A stretch of DNA of 64,000 nt from Paraburkholderia madseniana (GTDB lineage Bacteria > Pseudomonadota > Gammaproteobacteria > Burkholderiales > Burkholderiaceae). The notes under the pieces were generated by a model that did not search any database, was not told where the DNA came from, and saw nothing but the letters and a program-made list of their open reading frames with translations. Below are positions 28,412 through 37,356 of this stretch, one piece after another. Positions within the stretch are counted from its first letter, which is position 1; every line of letters starts with the position of its first letter. The DNA is taken from assembly GCF_009690905.1 (NCBI RefSeq), contig NZ_VOSW01000018.1, positions 46,995-110,994 of the forward strand, in the 5' to 3' direction. The position numbers were made by a program, and so were the translations under genes.

Positions 28412-28443
28412 CGGACACCCGCGTTGATGCGCGCGGGTGTCCG
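28412..28443 (-). terminator. Hairpin downstream of the DUF3443 gene
   Basis: CGGACACCCGCG and CGCGGGTGTCCG form a perfect 12-bp stem with an 8-nt loop. It starts 28 bases after the DUF3443 stop on the minus strand. There is no clear T-tract, but stability and position suggest a transcript end. Confidence 0.7.
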
Positions 28444-28470
28444 GCTGGTTCTTACGCGTGTGTCAGCGCC

Positions 28471-29760
28471 TCAGAAGCCGACGTAAGGCGCCTGACCGCC
28501 GGTCGCGAAGCCGTAGTACATGTAGCGGCCATAAAAGAACGGCAAACCGAGATCGAAGCTGCTGCTGCCGCCGATCTGCCCGGCCAGATCGTTGAACGCA
28601 AAGTTGCTGGTGTTGCCGAACAGCGTCGACGCACTCAGGATGCCGATGTTGGCGCTCGCTCTCGTGCTGCTCAGGCCGCCCAGCGTAATCGACCGGGTTT
28701 GCGCGGACGACGGGCAATAGAACCCGGCGAAATTACTGCCGCACTGCGCGAGCGAGCTGTCGGCGAAGAAGTACGCGTTCGACCCCGAATCGAAGAACGC
28801 CTGCACGGTCGTGCCGTTAAAGACGCTGTTGTTCATGTTGCCGAAGGTATCGGTGGTGAAGGTCTGCGTGGCCGCCAGCGCATTGTTCGACTGCGTGCCG
28901 ATGCCGAACACCAGCGTGCCGGTGGCCGACGCTGCACCGGTGTTCGACACCGGCGGCATCTGCACGATCACGCCGTTGTTGTCTGCCGTGAAGTTGGCGA
29001 CCGGATTGGCGACCTGCTGGGGCTGCGGCACCGTGGCGCGCGTACAGGACGTGCCGCCCGGGCACGCGAAGTAATTGCTGTAGGTGGGCGCCCTCGTCGG
29101 GTCCGCGCAGGTTGCGCCGCAATCGGTGAGCGCCGTGCCGATGCCGAGAATGCCGTTGGCGCCGAGAGCGGTGGCCGTGTTGTCCGCCGGGCCGCTGCCG
29201 CAGCCGCTGGGCACTGCGCCAGCCGCCGAATCACCAATGATCTGTATCGGGATGGCCGCGGTCGTTTCGCCGCCGATCTGTATGGTCGCGGTGCGCACCG
29301 TGCCCCATGTGAAGCCGTCGGCGAAGGTCGCGCACTCGGCGAGCTGCGCGCCGCCGGACAGAGTACTGACCGGCAACGCAGCAAGCAATGAAGTATTCAG
29401 CACCGAGCTGACCAGACGCAGCCCGAAGGAACCAGTATCGACCTGGATGTTGCTGATGACCTGACAATTGGATGTCGTACCCGGCGGACAGACGGTCACG
29501 CTAACTGTCGGAATATTGATGACGCCGTTTACACCCCGCCCGACGGTGATCGGCACGGTGTTCGCCGCGTTCGCGGCGATCGGTTGCTGGGTCGGGCTGG
29601 CCGGCAGCGAGCCGCCGTTCAGCGTGTTCGACGAATTGCTGCTGGAGCTGTCGCCGCCGCCACCGCCGCAGGCGGCCACCACCGACACCAACATCACCGC
29701 CACGACGGCCTGCACCCAGCCCCTGAACTTCCCGGCAATATGACTTTGCATGGTTCGCAT
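28471..29760 (-). CDS. DUF3443-type lipoprotein with pepsin-like aspartic protease motifs
   Basis: This 429-residue secreted lipoprotein belongs, by recognition, to the DUF3443 family found in Burkholderiales. A signal peptide ends in VVAAC (Cys31), followed by a Gly/Ser linker. I see a full pepsin-like set in order: VDTGS (107-111), GILGIG (203-208), FDSGS (323-327) and a terminal FDLGLPFFYGRYMYYGF (402-418) that resembles the closing strand of pepsins. Many Cys residues suggest disulfides. A peptidase activity is inference. ATG 29751 is an alternative start. It follows the DUF2844 gene by 15 bases. Confidence 0.82.
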   Translation of the reverse strand: MRTMQSHIAGKFRGWVQAVVAVMLVSVVAACGGGGGDSSSSNSSNTLNGGSLPASPTQQPIAANAANTVPITVGRGVNGVINIPTVSVTVCPPGTTSNCQVISNIQVDTGSFGLRLVSSVLNTSLLAALPVSTLSGGAQLAECATFADGFTWGTVRTATIQIGGETTAAIPIQIIGDSAAGAVPSGCGSGPADNTATALGANGILGIGTALTDCGATCADPTRAPTYSNYFACPGGTSCTRATVPQPQQVANPVANFTADNNGVIVQMPPVSNTGAASATGTLVFGIGTQSNNALAATQTFTTDTFGNMNNSVFNGTTVQAFFDSGSNAYFFADSSLAQCGSNFAGFYCPSSAQTRSITLGGLSSTRASANIGILSASTLFGNTSNFAFNDLAGQIGGSSSFDLGLPFFYGRYMYYGFATGGQAPYVGF

Positions 29761-29775
29761 CGTTCGTCCCCGCCC

Positions 29776-30321
29776 TTACTGGATGTCGGAACCGCTGACG
29801 CCGGCCGGCAGCGCCGGCGGCAACCAGGCCTGACCGTTGAACCCGCCCATGTGGCCGCCGGAGCGGACCACGAGGTTGCTCTGGTCGACCGCAACGGGGC
29901 CACGAGCGCCTCCGCGCGCCGCGCGCACGGCTTTTACGCCGGCGACGTACTGCGGGAAATAGCTGCCGAGCAGATCGTTGAGATCCGGCATTTGCGGACC
30001 ACGCCACGCGATGCCGAAGACCGAACCGTCCGCGGCAAGGTATTCGCGCACGACCGTGCCGTTGCCGAGCGTCGTTTCACGCACGGTGTAGGACGCCGAA
30101 GCCGAGGTGGAAGAAGCAGCGCTCGATGCAGAACGCATCACGCTTTGAGCCGCCGTTGCCGAACTGGTGCCGGGTTGCACGGTGCGGGAAGAAACCGACG
30201 CATCCGTAGGGGGTGTCATCGGGGCGCCGCCCAATCCCGCATGAGCGGACTGCACGGCTGACAACGAACAAGGTAATGCAAGCGCCATAACGAACCCGGC
30301 GCGGCGTACGCGACTCCACAT
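29776..30321 (-). CDS. DUF2844-type secreted protein
   Basis: This is a 181-residue exported protein of unknown function. The frame opens at 30549, but the ATG at 30321 (MWSRVRRAGFVMALAL) has GGGAGGAG about 8 bases upstream and begins a clear signal peptide ending SAHA. The conserved part reads YTVRETTLGNGTVVREYLAA, VFGIAWRGPQMPDLNDLLGS, then VDQSNLVVRSGGHMGGFNGQ, the DUF2844 pattern. It lies just upstream of the DUF3443 gene on the same strand, so the two are probably made and act together. Confidence 0.82.
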   Translation of the reverse strand: MWSRVRRAGFVMALALPCSLSAVQSAHAGLGGAPMTPPTDASVSSRTVQPGTSSATAAQSVMRSASSAASSTSASASYTVRETTLGNGTVVREYLAADGSVFGIAWRGPQMPDLNDLLGSYFPQYVAGVKAVRAARGGARGPVAVDQSNLVVRSGGHMGGFNGQAWLPPALPAGVSGSDIQ

Positions 30322-30568
30322 GACAAGGCTCCTCCCGAGCTGCTGCTGCTCGGCTCGCACCTCTTGCGAACCGGCCGCATGTATGCAGATCATACGGCAC
30401 CGCTGCGGTCGCACTCCGGGGAGTTGCCTCACCGTGCCACCGTCCGGTGACTGTCTCTCACCGGAATGCCATGCCGCTGCTTGAGTCCGTAGTATGCCTG
30501 TGGTTTGTGTCGGCAGACAGCAGGCGCACGCCGGAGCGTGGCCCGCCACCCATAACCGGTCCGGCGGT

Positions 30569-30600
30569 CCTGCCTCGCGCCCTTGCGGGCGGCCGGCAGG
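30569..30600 (-). terminator. Hairpin after cheZ
   Basis: On the minus strand CCTGCC and GGCAGG enclose an inner GCCC/GGGC pairing immediately after the cheZ stop. There is no strong T-tract. It may end the motA-cheZ operon. Confidence 0.4.
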
Positions 30601-31311
30601 TCAGAAGCCGAGGCTCGCCAGCAGATCGTCGACCTGCGACTGATCCTGCACCACGTCCGTCTTGCCTTCCGGATTGATCTGCGGACCGTTCAGCAGATGC
30701 TCGGGGCTGCCGGTGGACGACGGCTCGGCCGCCAGTGCCGCCGCATTCGCCGCGAACTGCTCGCGGCGCTCGAGCGCGATGTTCTCGACCAGCACGCCGA
30801 GCAGTTGCTGCTCGATCAGGTACACGACATCCGTGATCTTCTTGATGACCTGCCCGGTCAGATCCTGGAAGTCCTGCGCCAGCATGATCTCCATCAACTG
30901 TGAGTTGGTCGCGGTGGTCGCCTCGGGCACGCCGCGCAGAAAGGTGCGCGTGTCGTTCATCAGCGCGCGCACTTCCTCGCGCTCGATCGGCGCCGCGTAC
31001 CACTGCTCCCAGCGCGCGTCGAGTTCGCCAGCATCTTTCTGCAGTTGCTCCTGGATCGGCTTGGCGATATCGATCGATGACAGCACGCGCTCGGCGGCCT
31101 GCTCGGTCATGTTCGCGATGTACTTGAGACGGTCGCGAGCATCGGGCACGGCTTCCGCAGCGCGCTCGACATGCTTGTCGATCCCGAGTTCACGCATCGA
31201 GTCACGCAGCGTGCGCGTCAGTTGTCCGATACGGGCGAGGATGCGGTCAGACGCGAGGTCGCCGCTCTCGGTCGCCGCTTCGGCTCCGTGCGCGTTGGTC
31301 GGCAGAGTCAC
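30601..31311 (-). CDS. cheZ: CheY-P phosphatase CheZ
   Basis: CheZ removes phosphate from CheY-P. The frame extends upstream, but the GTG at 31311 (VTLPTNAHGAE) follows the cheY stop by one base and has GGGAGC just before it, giving 236 residues. The long helical hairpin carries the catalytic QDFQDLTGQVIKKI block. The C-terminus DQSQVDDLLASLGF is the CheY-binding helix. It is the last gene of the chemotaxis operon. Confidence 0.96.
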   Translation of the reverse strand: MTLPTNAHGAEAATESGDLASDRILARIGQLTRTLRDSMRELGIDKHVERAAEAVPDARDRLKYIANMTEQAAERVLSSIDIAKPIQEQLQKDAGELDARWEQWYAAPIEREEVRALMNDTRTFLRGVPEATTATNSQLMEIMLAQDFQDLTGQVIKKITDVVYLIEQQLLGVLVENIALERREQFAANAAALAAEPSSTGSPEHLLNGPQINPEGKTDVVQDQSQVDDLLASLGF

Positions 31312-31312
31312 A

Positions 31313-31708
31313 TCAGCTCCCGGCTTTCGCCATCTTCTCGAGAATCTTGTTGAGCTTCTCGTCGAGCGTCGCGGCCGTGAACGGCTTGACGACATAACCG
31401 CTCGCGCCGGCCTGAGCCGCCGCGATGATGTTTTCCTTCTTCGACTCGGCCGTCACCATCAGCACCGGCAGATGCGTCAGGTGGGCGTCGGCGCGGATTT
31501 CCTTGAGCATGGCCAGACCGTCCAGGTTCGGCATGTTCCAGTCGGAGATCACGAAGTCATACGCCCCGCTGCGCAAACGCGCGAGGCCGGCCTGCCCGTC
31601 TTCCGCCTCGTCGACGTTCGAGTAGCCGAGCTCTTTGAGCAGGTTGCGAACAATCCGGCGCATCGTCGGAAAGTCGTCAACCACCAGAATCTTCATTCCC
31701 TTATCCAT
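31313..31708 (-). CDS. cheY: Chemotaxis response regulator CheY (motor-binding)
   Basis: CheY-P binds FliM and reverses rotation. The 131-residue single receiver domain starts [20 protein letters not shown] and keeps the acidic pocket (VDDF), the phosphoryl Asp in [13 protein letters not shown], the Thr/Ser site in VTAES and the Lys in YVVKPF. The sequence is close to E. coli CheY. It lies directly before cheZ, so it is the likely motor-binding CheY; a second CheY-like gene lies upstream of cheA. Confidence 0.97.
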   Translation of the reverse strand: MDKGMKILVVDDFPTMRRIVRNLLKELGYSNVDEAEDGQAGLARLRSGAYDFVISDWNMPNLDGLAMLKEIRADAHLTHLPVLMVTAESKKENIIAAAQAGASGYVVKPFTAATLDEKLNKILEKMAKAGS

Positions 31709-31767
31709 TTCATTCCCTTTGCTTGATCCATGATGCGGCGCATGACCGCCAGTTCATTCCGATTCGC

Positions 31768-31799
31768 GTCGACCGGAGTTACGTGTTCCGGTCCCATGC
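31768..31799. repeat. Palindromic intergenic repeat, copy 3
   Basis: GTCGACCGGAGTTACGTGTT then CCGGTCCCATGC. It has the same ends as copy 1 (GTCGACCGGAGTTA and CCGGTCCCATGC) with a shorter centre. It lies in the cheY-cheB gap. Confidence 0.65.
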
Positions 31800-31825
31800 C
31801 TGGCGCTCGCCGTCAGGCCCGCGCA

Positions 31826-32923
31826 TCATACCCGCTGCACGCGGTCGCCCATTGACGACAGACGCGCCATCACGCGTCGGCTCATTTCCGGCAGCGATGC
31901 AATTTCGTCCGCGGCGCCGAGCGCAATGGCTTCGCGCGGCATGCCGAATACGATACAGCTCGCCTCGTCCTGTGCAAGGGTATACGCCCCTGCTTTTTTC
32001 ATGTCCAGTAGTCCGGCGGCGCCATCGCGCCCCATTCCGGTCAGGATCACGCCTACCGCATTCTTGCCCGCGTGCTGTGCAGCCGAACGGAACAGCACGT
32101 CCACCGACGGACGGTGCCGGTTCACCGGCGGCTCGTCCGACAGATGCGCAATATAGTTCGCGCCGCTGCGGGCCAGCAACAGGTGAGCGTGGCCGGGCGC
32201 GATATACGCATGTCCCGGCAGCACGCGTTCGCCGTGCTCTGCCTCTTTAACGGTAATCCGGCACAAACCATTAAGGCGTTGCGCAAAAGATTTTGTGAAA
32301 CCCGGCGGCATATGCTGCGCGATCAGCACGGCAGGCGCATCCGGCGGCAGCGGAACCAGCACTTCGCGGATCGCTTCGGTGCCGCCCGTCGACGCGCCGA
32401 CAATAATCAGCTTCTCGGTACTGAGCAGCGGATTGTTGAAGAGCGGCGCGGCGGCAGCGGGCGCATGCGCCGCATGCGCGGCCGCGTGCTGCACCGGCGC
32501 GGCCTGGCGCACCCGTGCACGGGCCGCGGCGCGAATCTTGTCGGCGAGCTTTTCCGAGTAGTCGAGCATGCCGTCGCGAATGCCAACCTTCGGCTTGGTG
32601 ACGAAGTCGACCGCCCCCAGTTCCAGCGCGCGCAGCGTGATTTCATTGCCACGCTCGGTCAGCGACGACACCATCACGACCGGCATCGGCCGCAGGCGCA
32701 TCAGCTTCTCGAGGAAGTCCAGACCGTCCATGCGCGGCATTTCGACGTCGAGTGTCAGCACGTCCGGATTGTGCTGCTTGATGAGATCGCGCGCGACCAG
32801 CGGGTCGGGCGCGGTCGCCACGACGGTCATGTCCGGCTGGCCGTTGATGATTTCCGTCATCAGGCTGCGGATCAGCGCCGAATCGTCGACGCACAGTACT
32901 TTGATCTTTTGCACAGCGCTCAC
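31826..32923 (-). CDS. cheB: Chemoreceptor methylesterase CheB
   Basis: CheB demethylates and deamidates receptors when phosphorylated by CheA. The 365-residue product has a receiver domain ([15 protein letters not shown]; Asp in [12 protein letters not shown]), a linker, and the esterase domain with Ser in [11 protein letters not shown], His in AQHMPPGFT and Asp in [10 protein letters not shown]. The GTG at 32923 overlaps the cheD stop; a second GTG at 32914 is better spaced from AGGAGG. Confidence 0.97.
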   Translation of the reverse strand: MSAVQKIKVLCVDDSALIRSLMTEIINGQPDMTVVATAPDPLVARDLIKQHNPDVLTLDVEMPRMDGLDFLEKLMRLRPMPVVMVSSLTERGNEITLRALELGAVDFVTKPKVGIRDGMLDYSEKLADKIRAAARARVRQAAPVQHAAAHAAHAPAAAAPLFNNPLLSTEKLIIVGASTGGTEAIREVLVPLPPDAPAVLIAQHMPPGFTKSFAQRLNGLCRITVKEAEHGERVLPGHAYIAPGHAHLLLARSGANYIAHLSDEPPVNRHRPSVDVLFRSAAQHAGKNAVGVILTGMGRDGAAGLLDMKKAGAYTLAQDEASCIVFGMPREAIALGAADEIASLPEMSRRVMARLSSMGDRVQRV

Positions 32924-33690
32924 GCCTCCTCTGTAGTTCTGGCGTTGTTTGAGTTAATCGGGCGCGGGCTTGCGCCGAACAGTTCGATGCGCGGCTTCGT
33001 AGCACCTGCGCCCGCACCGCCGCCCGCCGCGCCGAACAGTTCGACCTTGGGCCGCGTGGCGGCCGGCGTCGAGAACAACTCGACCCGTTTGCGTGCCGCC
33101 GCGAGCCGCTCGGTACGCGCTTCGGCACTTTGCCGCATCAGCGCCTGTTCGCGCTCGGCCACGCCCGCTTCCTGCTGCAGGCGCAACTTCTTCACCATCA
33201 CCTGGCCAGTGCGCGGCATGAAAGCGACCTTGCGCGGATGATTGCCCTGCAAATCCTCAGCGACGATGCGGATCTTTTCGAGCGCCAGATAGCGGCGCAC
33301 GAATTCCGAATTGCGATCGCCGATGTTCATCGTCGTCATGCCGGCCAGCACCGCGCCGCCGCCGAACACCTTGGCTTCGAATCGCTCGCGCCGGCCACCG
33401 GCCTTGATCAGCTCGTTGATCAGCACTTCCATGGCGTACGCGCCATAGCGCATCGAATCCGACGCGGGCTGGCCGGCGTCGGCGCCGTCGTCGGGCAGCA
33501 TGAAGTGATTCATGCCGCCAATGCCGGCCGTGCGGTCCTGAATGCAGGCCGCGACACACGAACCGAGCACGGTGACGAGCACCATATCTTCGCTCGTCGT
33601 GTAAAACTCGTTCGGCAACAGCTTCACGCCGGGGCGCTGGAAGTGGTTGTCGAAGTACAGATTGGAGGCGATCGGCAGGCTGCTGCTCAT
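32920..33690 (-). CDS. cheD: Chemoreceptor glutamine deamidase CheD
   Basis: CheD deamidates receptor glutamines. The 256-residue product has the catalytic Cys in [11 protein letters not shown] (about residues 40-50) and the His in [11 protein letters not shown]-terminal extension of about 60 residues contains three near-repeats of an RVELF/KVELF/RIELF motif with Ala-rich spacers, beyond the usual length of about 200. It overlaps cheR (ATGA) and cheB. Confidence 0.95.
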   Translation of the reverse strand: MSSSLPIASNLYFDNHFQRPGVKLLPNEFYTTSEDMVLVTVLGSCVAACIQDRTAGIGGMNHFMLPDDGADAGQPASDSMRYGAYAMEVLINELIKAGGRRERFEAKVFGGGAVLAGMTTMNIGDRNSEFVRRYLALEKIRIVAEDLQGNHPRKVAFMPRTGQVMVKKLRLQQEAGVAEREQALMRQSAEARTERLAAARKRVELFSTPAATRPKVELFGAAGGGAGAGATKPRIELFGASPRPINSNNARTTEEA

Positions 33691-34625
33691 GCGGCCACCC
33701 CGCTCGCCGTTGCACTGCCGGCATGGCTCGTGGCGCGTGCCGGCGTGCGTGCGGCGCCTGTGTCGCGCGTCAGTTCATAGACGGTCTGACCGCGCAGCTT
33801 GAACGCCTGCGTCACATAGGTGAAGTTTTCCGAGTGGCCGGCGAACAGCAAACCACCCGATTTCATCAGCGGCTCGAAGCGCCCGAGCACCTGCGCCTGC
33901 GTCGGCTTGTCGAAATAGATCATCACGTTGCGGCAGAAGATCGCGTCGAACTGCGAGCGCAACTGGTAATCGCGGTCGGTCAGATTCAGTTGTTCGAAGC
34001 GCACCATCGCGCGCACTTCCGGGCGCACCTTGACCATGCCGGCGTGCGCGCCGGTGCCTTTCAGGAAGAAGCGCTTGAGCCGCTCGGGCGACAGGTGCTT
34101 CACCTGGTCGAACTGATACATGCCGGCTTCGGCTTTCGCCAGCACTTGCGTGTCGATGTCGGTGGCGAGCACGCTGGCCTGACGTGCGCCGCTGTCGCCG
34201 AGCGCTTCGATCAGCGTCATCGCGATCGAATACGGTTCCTCACCGGTCGAGGCCGCCGAGCACCAGACCGACACCGGCTGCGCGCGACGCGGCACGAACT
34301 CGGCCAGGATCGGAAAGTGATGGGCTTCGCGGAAGAACGCGGTCAGGTTGGTGGTCAGCGCATTGGTGAACGCTTCCCACTCTGCCGGATCGTTTTCCGC
34401 TTCGAGCAGATCGAGGTACTGTTTGAAGCTCTCGAGGCCACGGGCACGCAGCCGGCGCGCCAGACGGCTGTACGCCATATCGCGCTTGTGATCCGACAAC
34501 GAAATGCCCGCGCTGCGATGAATCAGATCGCGAATGCGAGCGAAATCCGCCGACGTGAATTCGAAATCCCGTCCTTGCTCGCCGGATCTAGCCGGTTGCG
34601 AAGATTGCTGTGCGCGCGTTGCCAT
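33687..34625 (-). CDS. cheR: Chemoreceptor methyltransferase CheR
   Basis: CheR methylates receptor glutamates using S-adenosylmethionine. I use the ATG at 34625 ([10 protein letters not shown]), 312 residues, because the upstream in-frame start is only a TTG. The N-terminal helical domain ([20 protein letters not shown]) and the SAM-binding domain ([35 protein letters not shown]) are intact. The receptor encoded just upstream ends in a pentapeptide that could tether it. Confidence 0.97.
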   Translation of the reverse strand: MATRAQQSSQPARSGEQGRDFEFTSADFARIRDLIHRSAGISLSDHKRDMAYSRLARRLRARGLESFKQYLDLLEAENDPAEWEAFTNALTTNLTAFFREAHHFPILAEFVPRRAQPVSVWCSAASTGEEPYSIAMTLIEALGDSGARQASVLATDIDTQVLAKAEAGMYQFDQVKHLSPERLKRFFLKGTGAHAGMVKVRPEVRAMVRFEQLNLTDRDYQLRSQFDAIFCRNVMIYFDKPTQAQVLGRFEPLMKSGGLLFAGHSENFTYVTQAFKLRGQTVYELTRDTGAARTPARATSHAGSATASGVAA

Positions 34626-34832
34626 TATGAAAGTTCCTGCCTGCAATACGAGCCATCCCGCTTTTCGCCAACTGCATTGCTTCTGGCGAAAGGGGTTGTG
34701 TTCGCGGGGTCGCGCCCGCCCGCGAGTTCTGCCAACACGCGGTCGGCCCGCGACACGCCTCTTAAGCGTGCTTCGATGATTCGCCCCTCACGGAGCGAGA
34801 TGCCGAATGACCGCATGTCTTTGTGCCACTTC

Positions 34833-36719
34833 CTAGAACGTTTGCCAGTCCGCGTCCGATCCTGCCGACGCGGCGCCTGCTGCGGCCGGACGCGCTGCGG
34901 AGTCGGATGCGGCGCGGGCCGTCTTCGGTTTGAGAGCCGGTTCCACACGCGCGGTGTCGGCACCCTGGGTGGCCGAAGCCGGTGTTGCATGCGCTGCCGA
35001 GCTTGCCGCACCGGCCGCCTTGCCTGCTGCCGGATGCGCTGCGGCGTGTGCGGTCGCTTGCGGCGCGGCTTTTGCGGGCTGCACGCGCTGGCTGCCGCTC
35101 TTGCCGCCGTTCGAACGTGCCGCCGCTTGCGGACGCGCTGCAGTGGCGACGCTGCGCGTCTGGCCGCCGGCTACTTTCCAGCCGCTCACCACCGCTTGCA
35201 ACTGACGCGTCTGGTCTTCGAGCGACGCCGCCGCAGCCGCGGCCTGTTCGACCAGCGCGGCGTTCTGCTGCGTCACTTCGTCCATCTGCACGACTGCGCG
35301 ATTCACCTGTTCGATGCCGCCCGACTGCTCTTCGGAAGCCGCGCTGATTTCGCCCATGATGTCGGTCACGCGGCGCACCGCCTGCACGATCTCGTCCATC
35401 GTGGTGCCCGCGCGGCCCACCAGGGCTGAGCCGCTTTGCACCTTGTCGACAGAGTCGCCGATCAGTTCCTTGATTTCCTTCGCGGCGCTGGCGCTGCGCT
35501 GCGCGAGGCTGCGCACTTCGCCCGCGACCACCGCGAAACCGCGGCCCTGCTCGCCGGCCCGCGCGGCTTCGACCGCCGCGTTCAGCGCGAGAATGTTGGT
35601 CTGGAAGGCAATGCCTTCGATCACGCCGATGATGTCGACGACCTTGTTCGAACTGGTCGCGATGTCCTGCATGGTCGTGACGACCTGGCTCACCACGTCG
35701 CCGCCGCGCGTCGCGATATCCGACGCATTGACAGCCAACTGGCTCGCCTGGCGCGCGTTCTCGGCGTTCTGGCGCACGGTGCCGGTCAGTTGCTCCATGC
35801 TCGAAGCGGTTTCCTGAAGCGACGCGGCCTGCTGCTCGGTGCGTTGCGACAGATCGGTGTTGCCCATCGCGATTTCACGCGCGCCGGTGTCGATCGATTC
35901 GGTGCTGCTGTGAACCGCCGTCACCATCGTCGCCATGCTTTCCTGCATGCGCTTGATGCCGGCGAACAGGCGGCCGATTTCGTTACGGCTGAACACGTTG
36001 ATCTGCTCGGACAGATCGCCCGAGGCGATCCGTTCGAAGCACGCCGTCGCATCGTTCAGCGGCTGCACGATCAGGCCGCGCAGCGCAAGGCGGATGCCCA
36101 CCACCAGCAGCAGCGCGATCACGGTGACGCCGATGATCAGCGTGGTCATCAGCGAAATGTTCGATTGCGCGCTCGACTGCTGATCCACCGCATGCTGCTG
36201 CATCGCCTTGATCACATTGGACGCAACGTTGTCGTACGCAAGGAACATCGGGGGAATCTTGGTATCGGCGATCGCGTGATAGGCCGCTGGATCGTTCGCC
36301 CGCAGCGCGGCGAACTCCGGATCGACGCCGTCTCGCGTCAGAGTCGTGCGGCGCGCCGTCAGATCGTCGAGCAGCGTCTGGTCAACGCCGTTCTTCGGTG
36401 CGTTGAGAAACAGCTGCCAGTTTTCGCTTGACTTGGCGAGCAGCACTTGCGCACGATCAAGCGCCGTCTTCGCCTGCTCGGTGTCGCCAGCGGTGCTCAA
36501 CGCGGTGACGCGGTCCAGCGTCACGCGCGAACGCAACAGGTACGCCGACGCATCGTCGAGCGCGTGAATGGCGACCAGATCGCCGCGCGCGATACGGTCG
36601 AGCGACTGGCTCGCGCTGTTCAGCGCGGTCAGACCAAGCGCGCCGACCACGACGGTCAGCGCAACCAGAATGATCCCCACCATCGTCAACGATGTGCGAA
36701 TCGACCACCTGCTCAGCAT
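34833..36719 (-). CDS. Methyl-accepting chemotaxis protein (Tar/Tsr type)
   Basis: This is a transmembrane chemoreceptor that controls CheA through CheW. The 628-residue product has TM1 (about 12-32), a periplasmic four-helix-bundle domain (about 33-188), TM2 (about 190-212), a HAMP domain (to about 265) and a signalling domain whose highly conserved tip lies at 368-410 (including [17 protein letters not shown]). An Ala/Pro-rich tail follows and ends DWQTF, similar to the NWETF pentapeptide that binds CheR/CheB. The ligand cannot be told from sequence. Confidence 0.95.
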   Translation of the reverse strand: MLSRWSIRTSLTMVGIILVALTVVVGALGLTALNSASQSLDRIARGDLVAIHALDDASAYLLRSRVTLDRVTALSTAGDTEQAKTALDRAQVLLAKSSENWQLFLNAPKNGVDQTLLDDLTARRTTLTRDGVDPEFAALRANDPAAYHAIADTKIPPMFLAYDNVASNVIKAMQQHAVDQQSSAQSNISLMTTLIIGVTVIALLLVVGIRLALRGLIVQPLNDATACFERIASGDLSEQINVFSRNEIGRLFAGIKRMQESMATMVTAVHSSTESIDTGAREIAMGNTDLSQRTEQQAASLQETASSMEQLTGTVRQNAENARQASQLAVNASDIATRGGDVVSQVVTTMQDIATSSNKVVDIIGVIEGIAFQTNILALNAAVEAARAGEQGRGFAVVAGEVRSLAQRSASAAKEIKELIGDSVDKVQSGSALVGRAGTTMDEIVQAVRRVTDIMGEISAASEEQSGGIEQVNRAVVQMDEVTQQNAALVEQAAAAAASLEDQTRQLQAVVSGWKVAGGQTRSVATAARPQAAARSNGGKSGSQRVQPAKAAPQATAHAAAHPAAGKAAGAASSAAHATPASATQGADTARVEPALKPKTARAASDSAARPAAAGAASAGSDADWQTF

Positions 36720-36768
36720 CTTGATGCTCCCTGTTCGATCTGTCTTTCGTACTGGCGCGTAGTGATGC

Positions 36769-37305
36769 TTACGCGCTCAGCGTTTCGATCAGCGCCATTT
36801 CGCGGCTGGTCATCAACTTCTCGATGTCCATCAGAATCAGCATGCGGCCGTCGACGGTGCCCAGACCCGTCAGATACTCGGTCGTCAGCGTCGCGCCGAA
36901 TTCCGGCGCCGGCATGATCTGGTCGGTGGCGAGCGTCAGCACGTCCGACACACCGTCCACCACCATCCCGACCACGCGATGCGCGACATTCAGGATGATC
37001 ACGACGGTCTGGTGGTCGTACTCGACGCGGCCCAGATGAAACTTGATGCGCATGTCCACGATCGGCACGATGATGCCGCGCAGATTGATCACGCCTTTGA
37101 TGAACTCAGGCGCATTGGCGATCCGCGTCACGTTGTCGTAGCCGCGGATTTCCTGCACCTTGAGAATGTCGATGCCGTACTCTTCGGCGCCGAGCGTGAA
37201 GACGAGGAATTCCTGACCGCCGGCGTCCGCCTGCTGCGAGTCGCGGCGGCCATTCGTACCGCTCGCGTTCGCGACGCTCGAATTGATGGATTGGACTTCT
37301 GCCAC
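36769..37305 (-). CDS. cheW: Chemotaxis coupling protein CheW
   Basis: CheW links receptors to CheA. The frame reaches a TTG at 37317, but a GTG at 37305 ([11 protein letters not shown]) has GGGGG 5-6 bases upstream, giving 178 residues. The CheW domain starts [20 protein letters not shown] and contains [20 protein letters not shown]. It lies between cheA and the receptor gene. Confidence 0.96.
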   Translation of the reverse strand: MAEVQSINSSVANASGTNGRRDSQQADAGGQEFLVFTLGAEEYGIDILKVQEIRGYDNVTRIANAPEFIKGVINLRGIIVPIVDMRIKFHLGRVEYDHQTVVIILNVAHRVVGMVVDGVSDVLTLATDQIMPAPEFGATLTTEYLTGLGTVDGRMLILMDIEKLMTSREMALIETLSA

Positions 37306-37356
37306 GTTAGCCCCCAAACGGTTGGGATGAAATAAGTTGAGTGAGTGTTGCGAATG

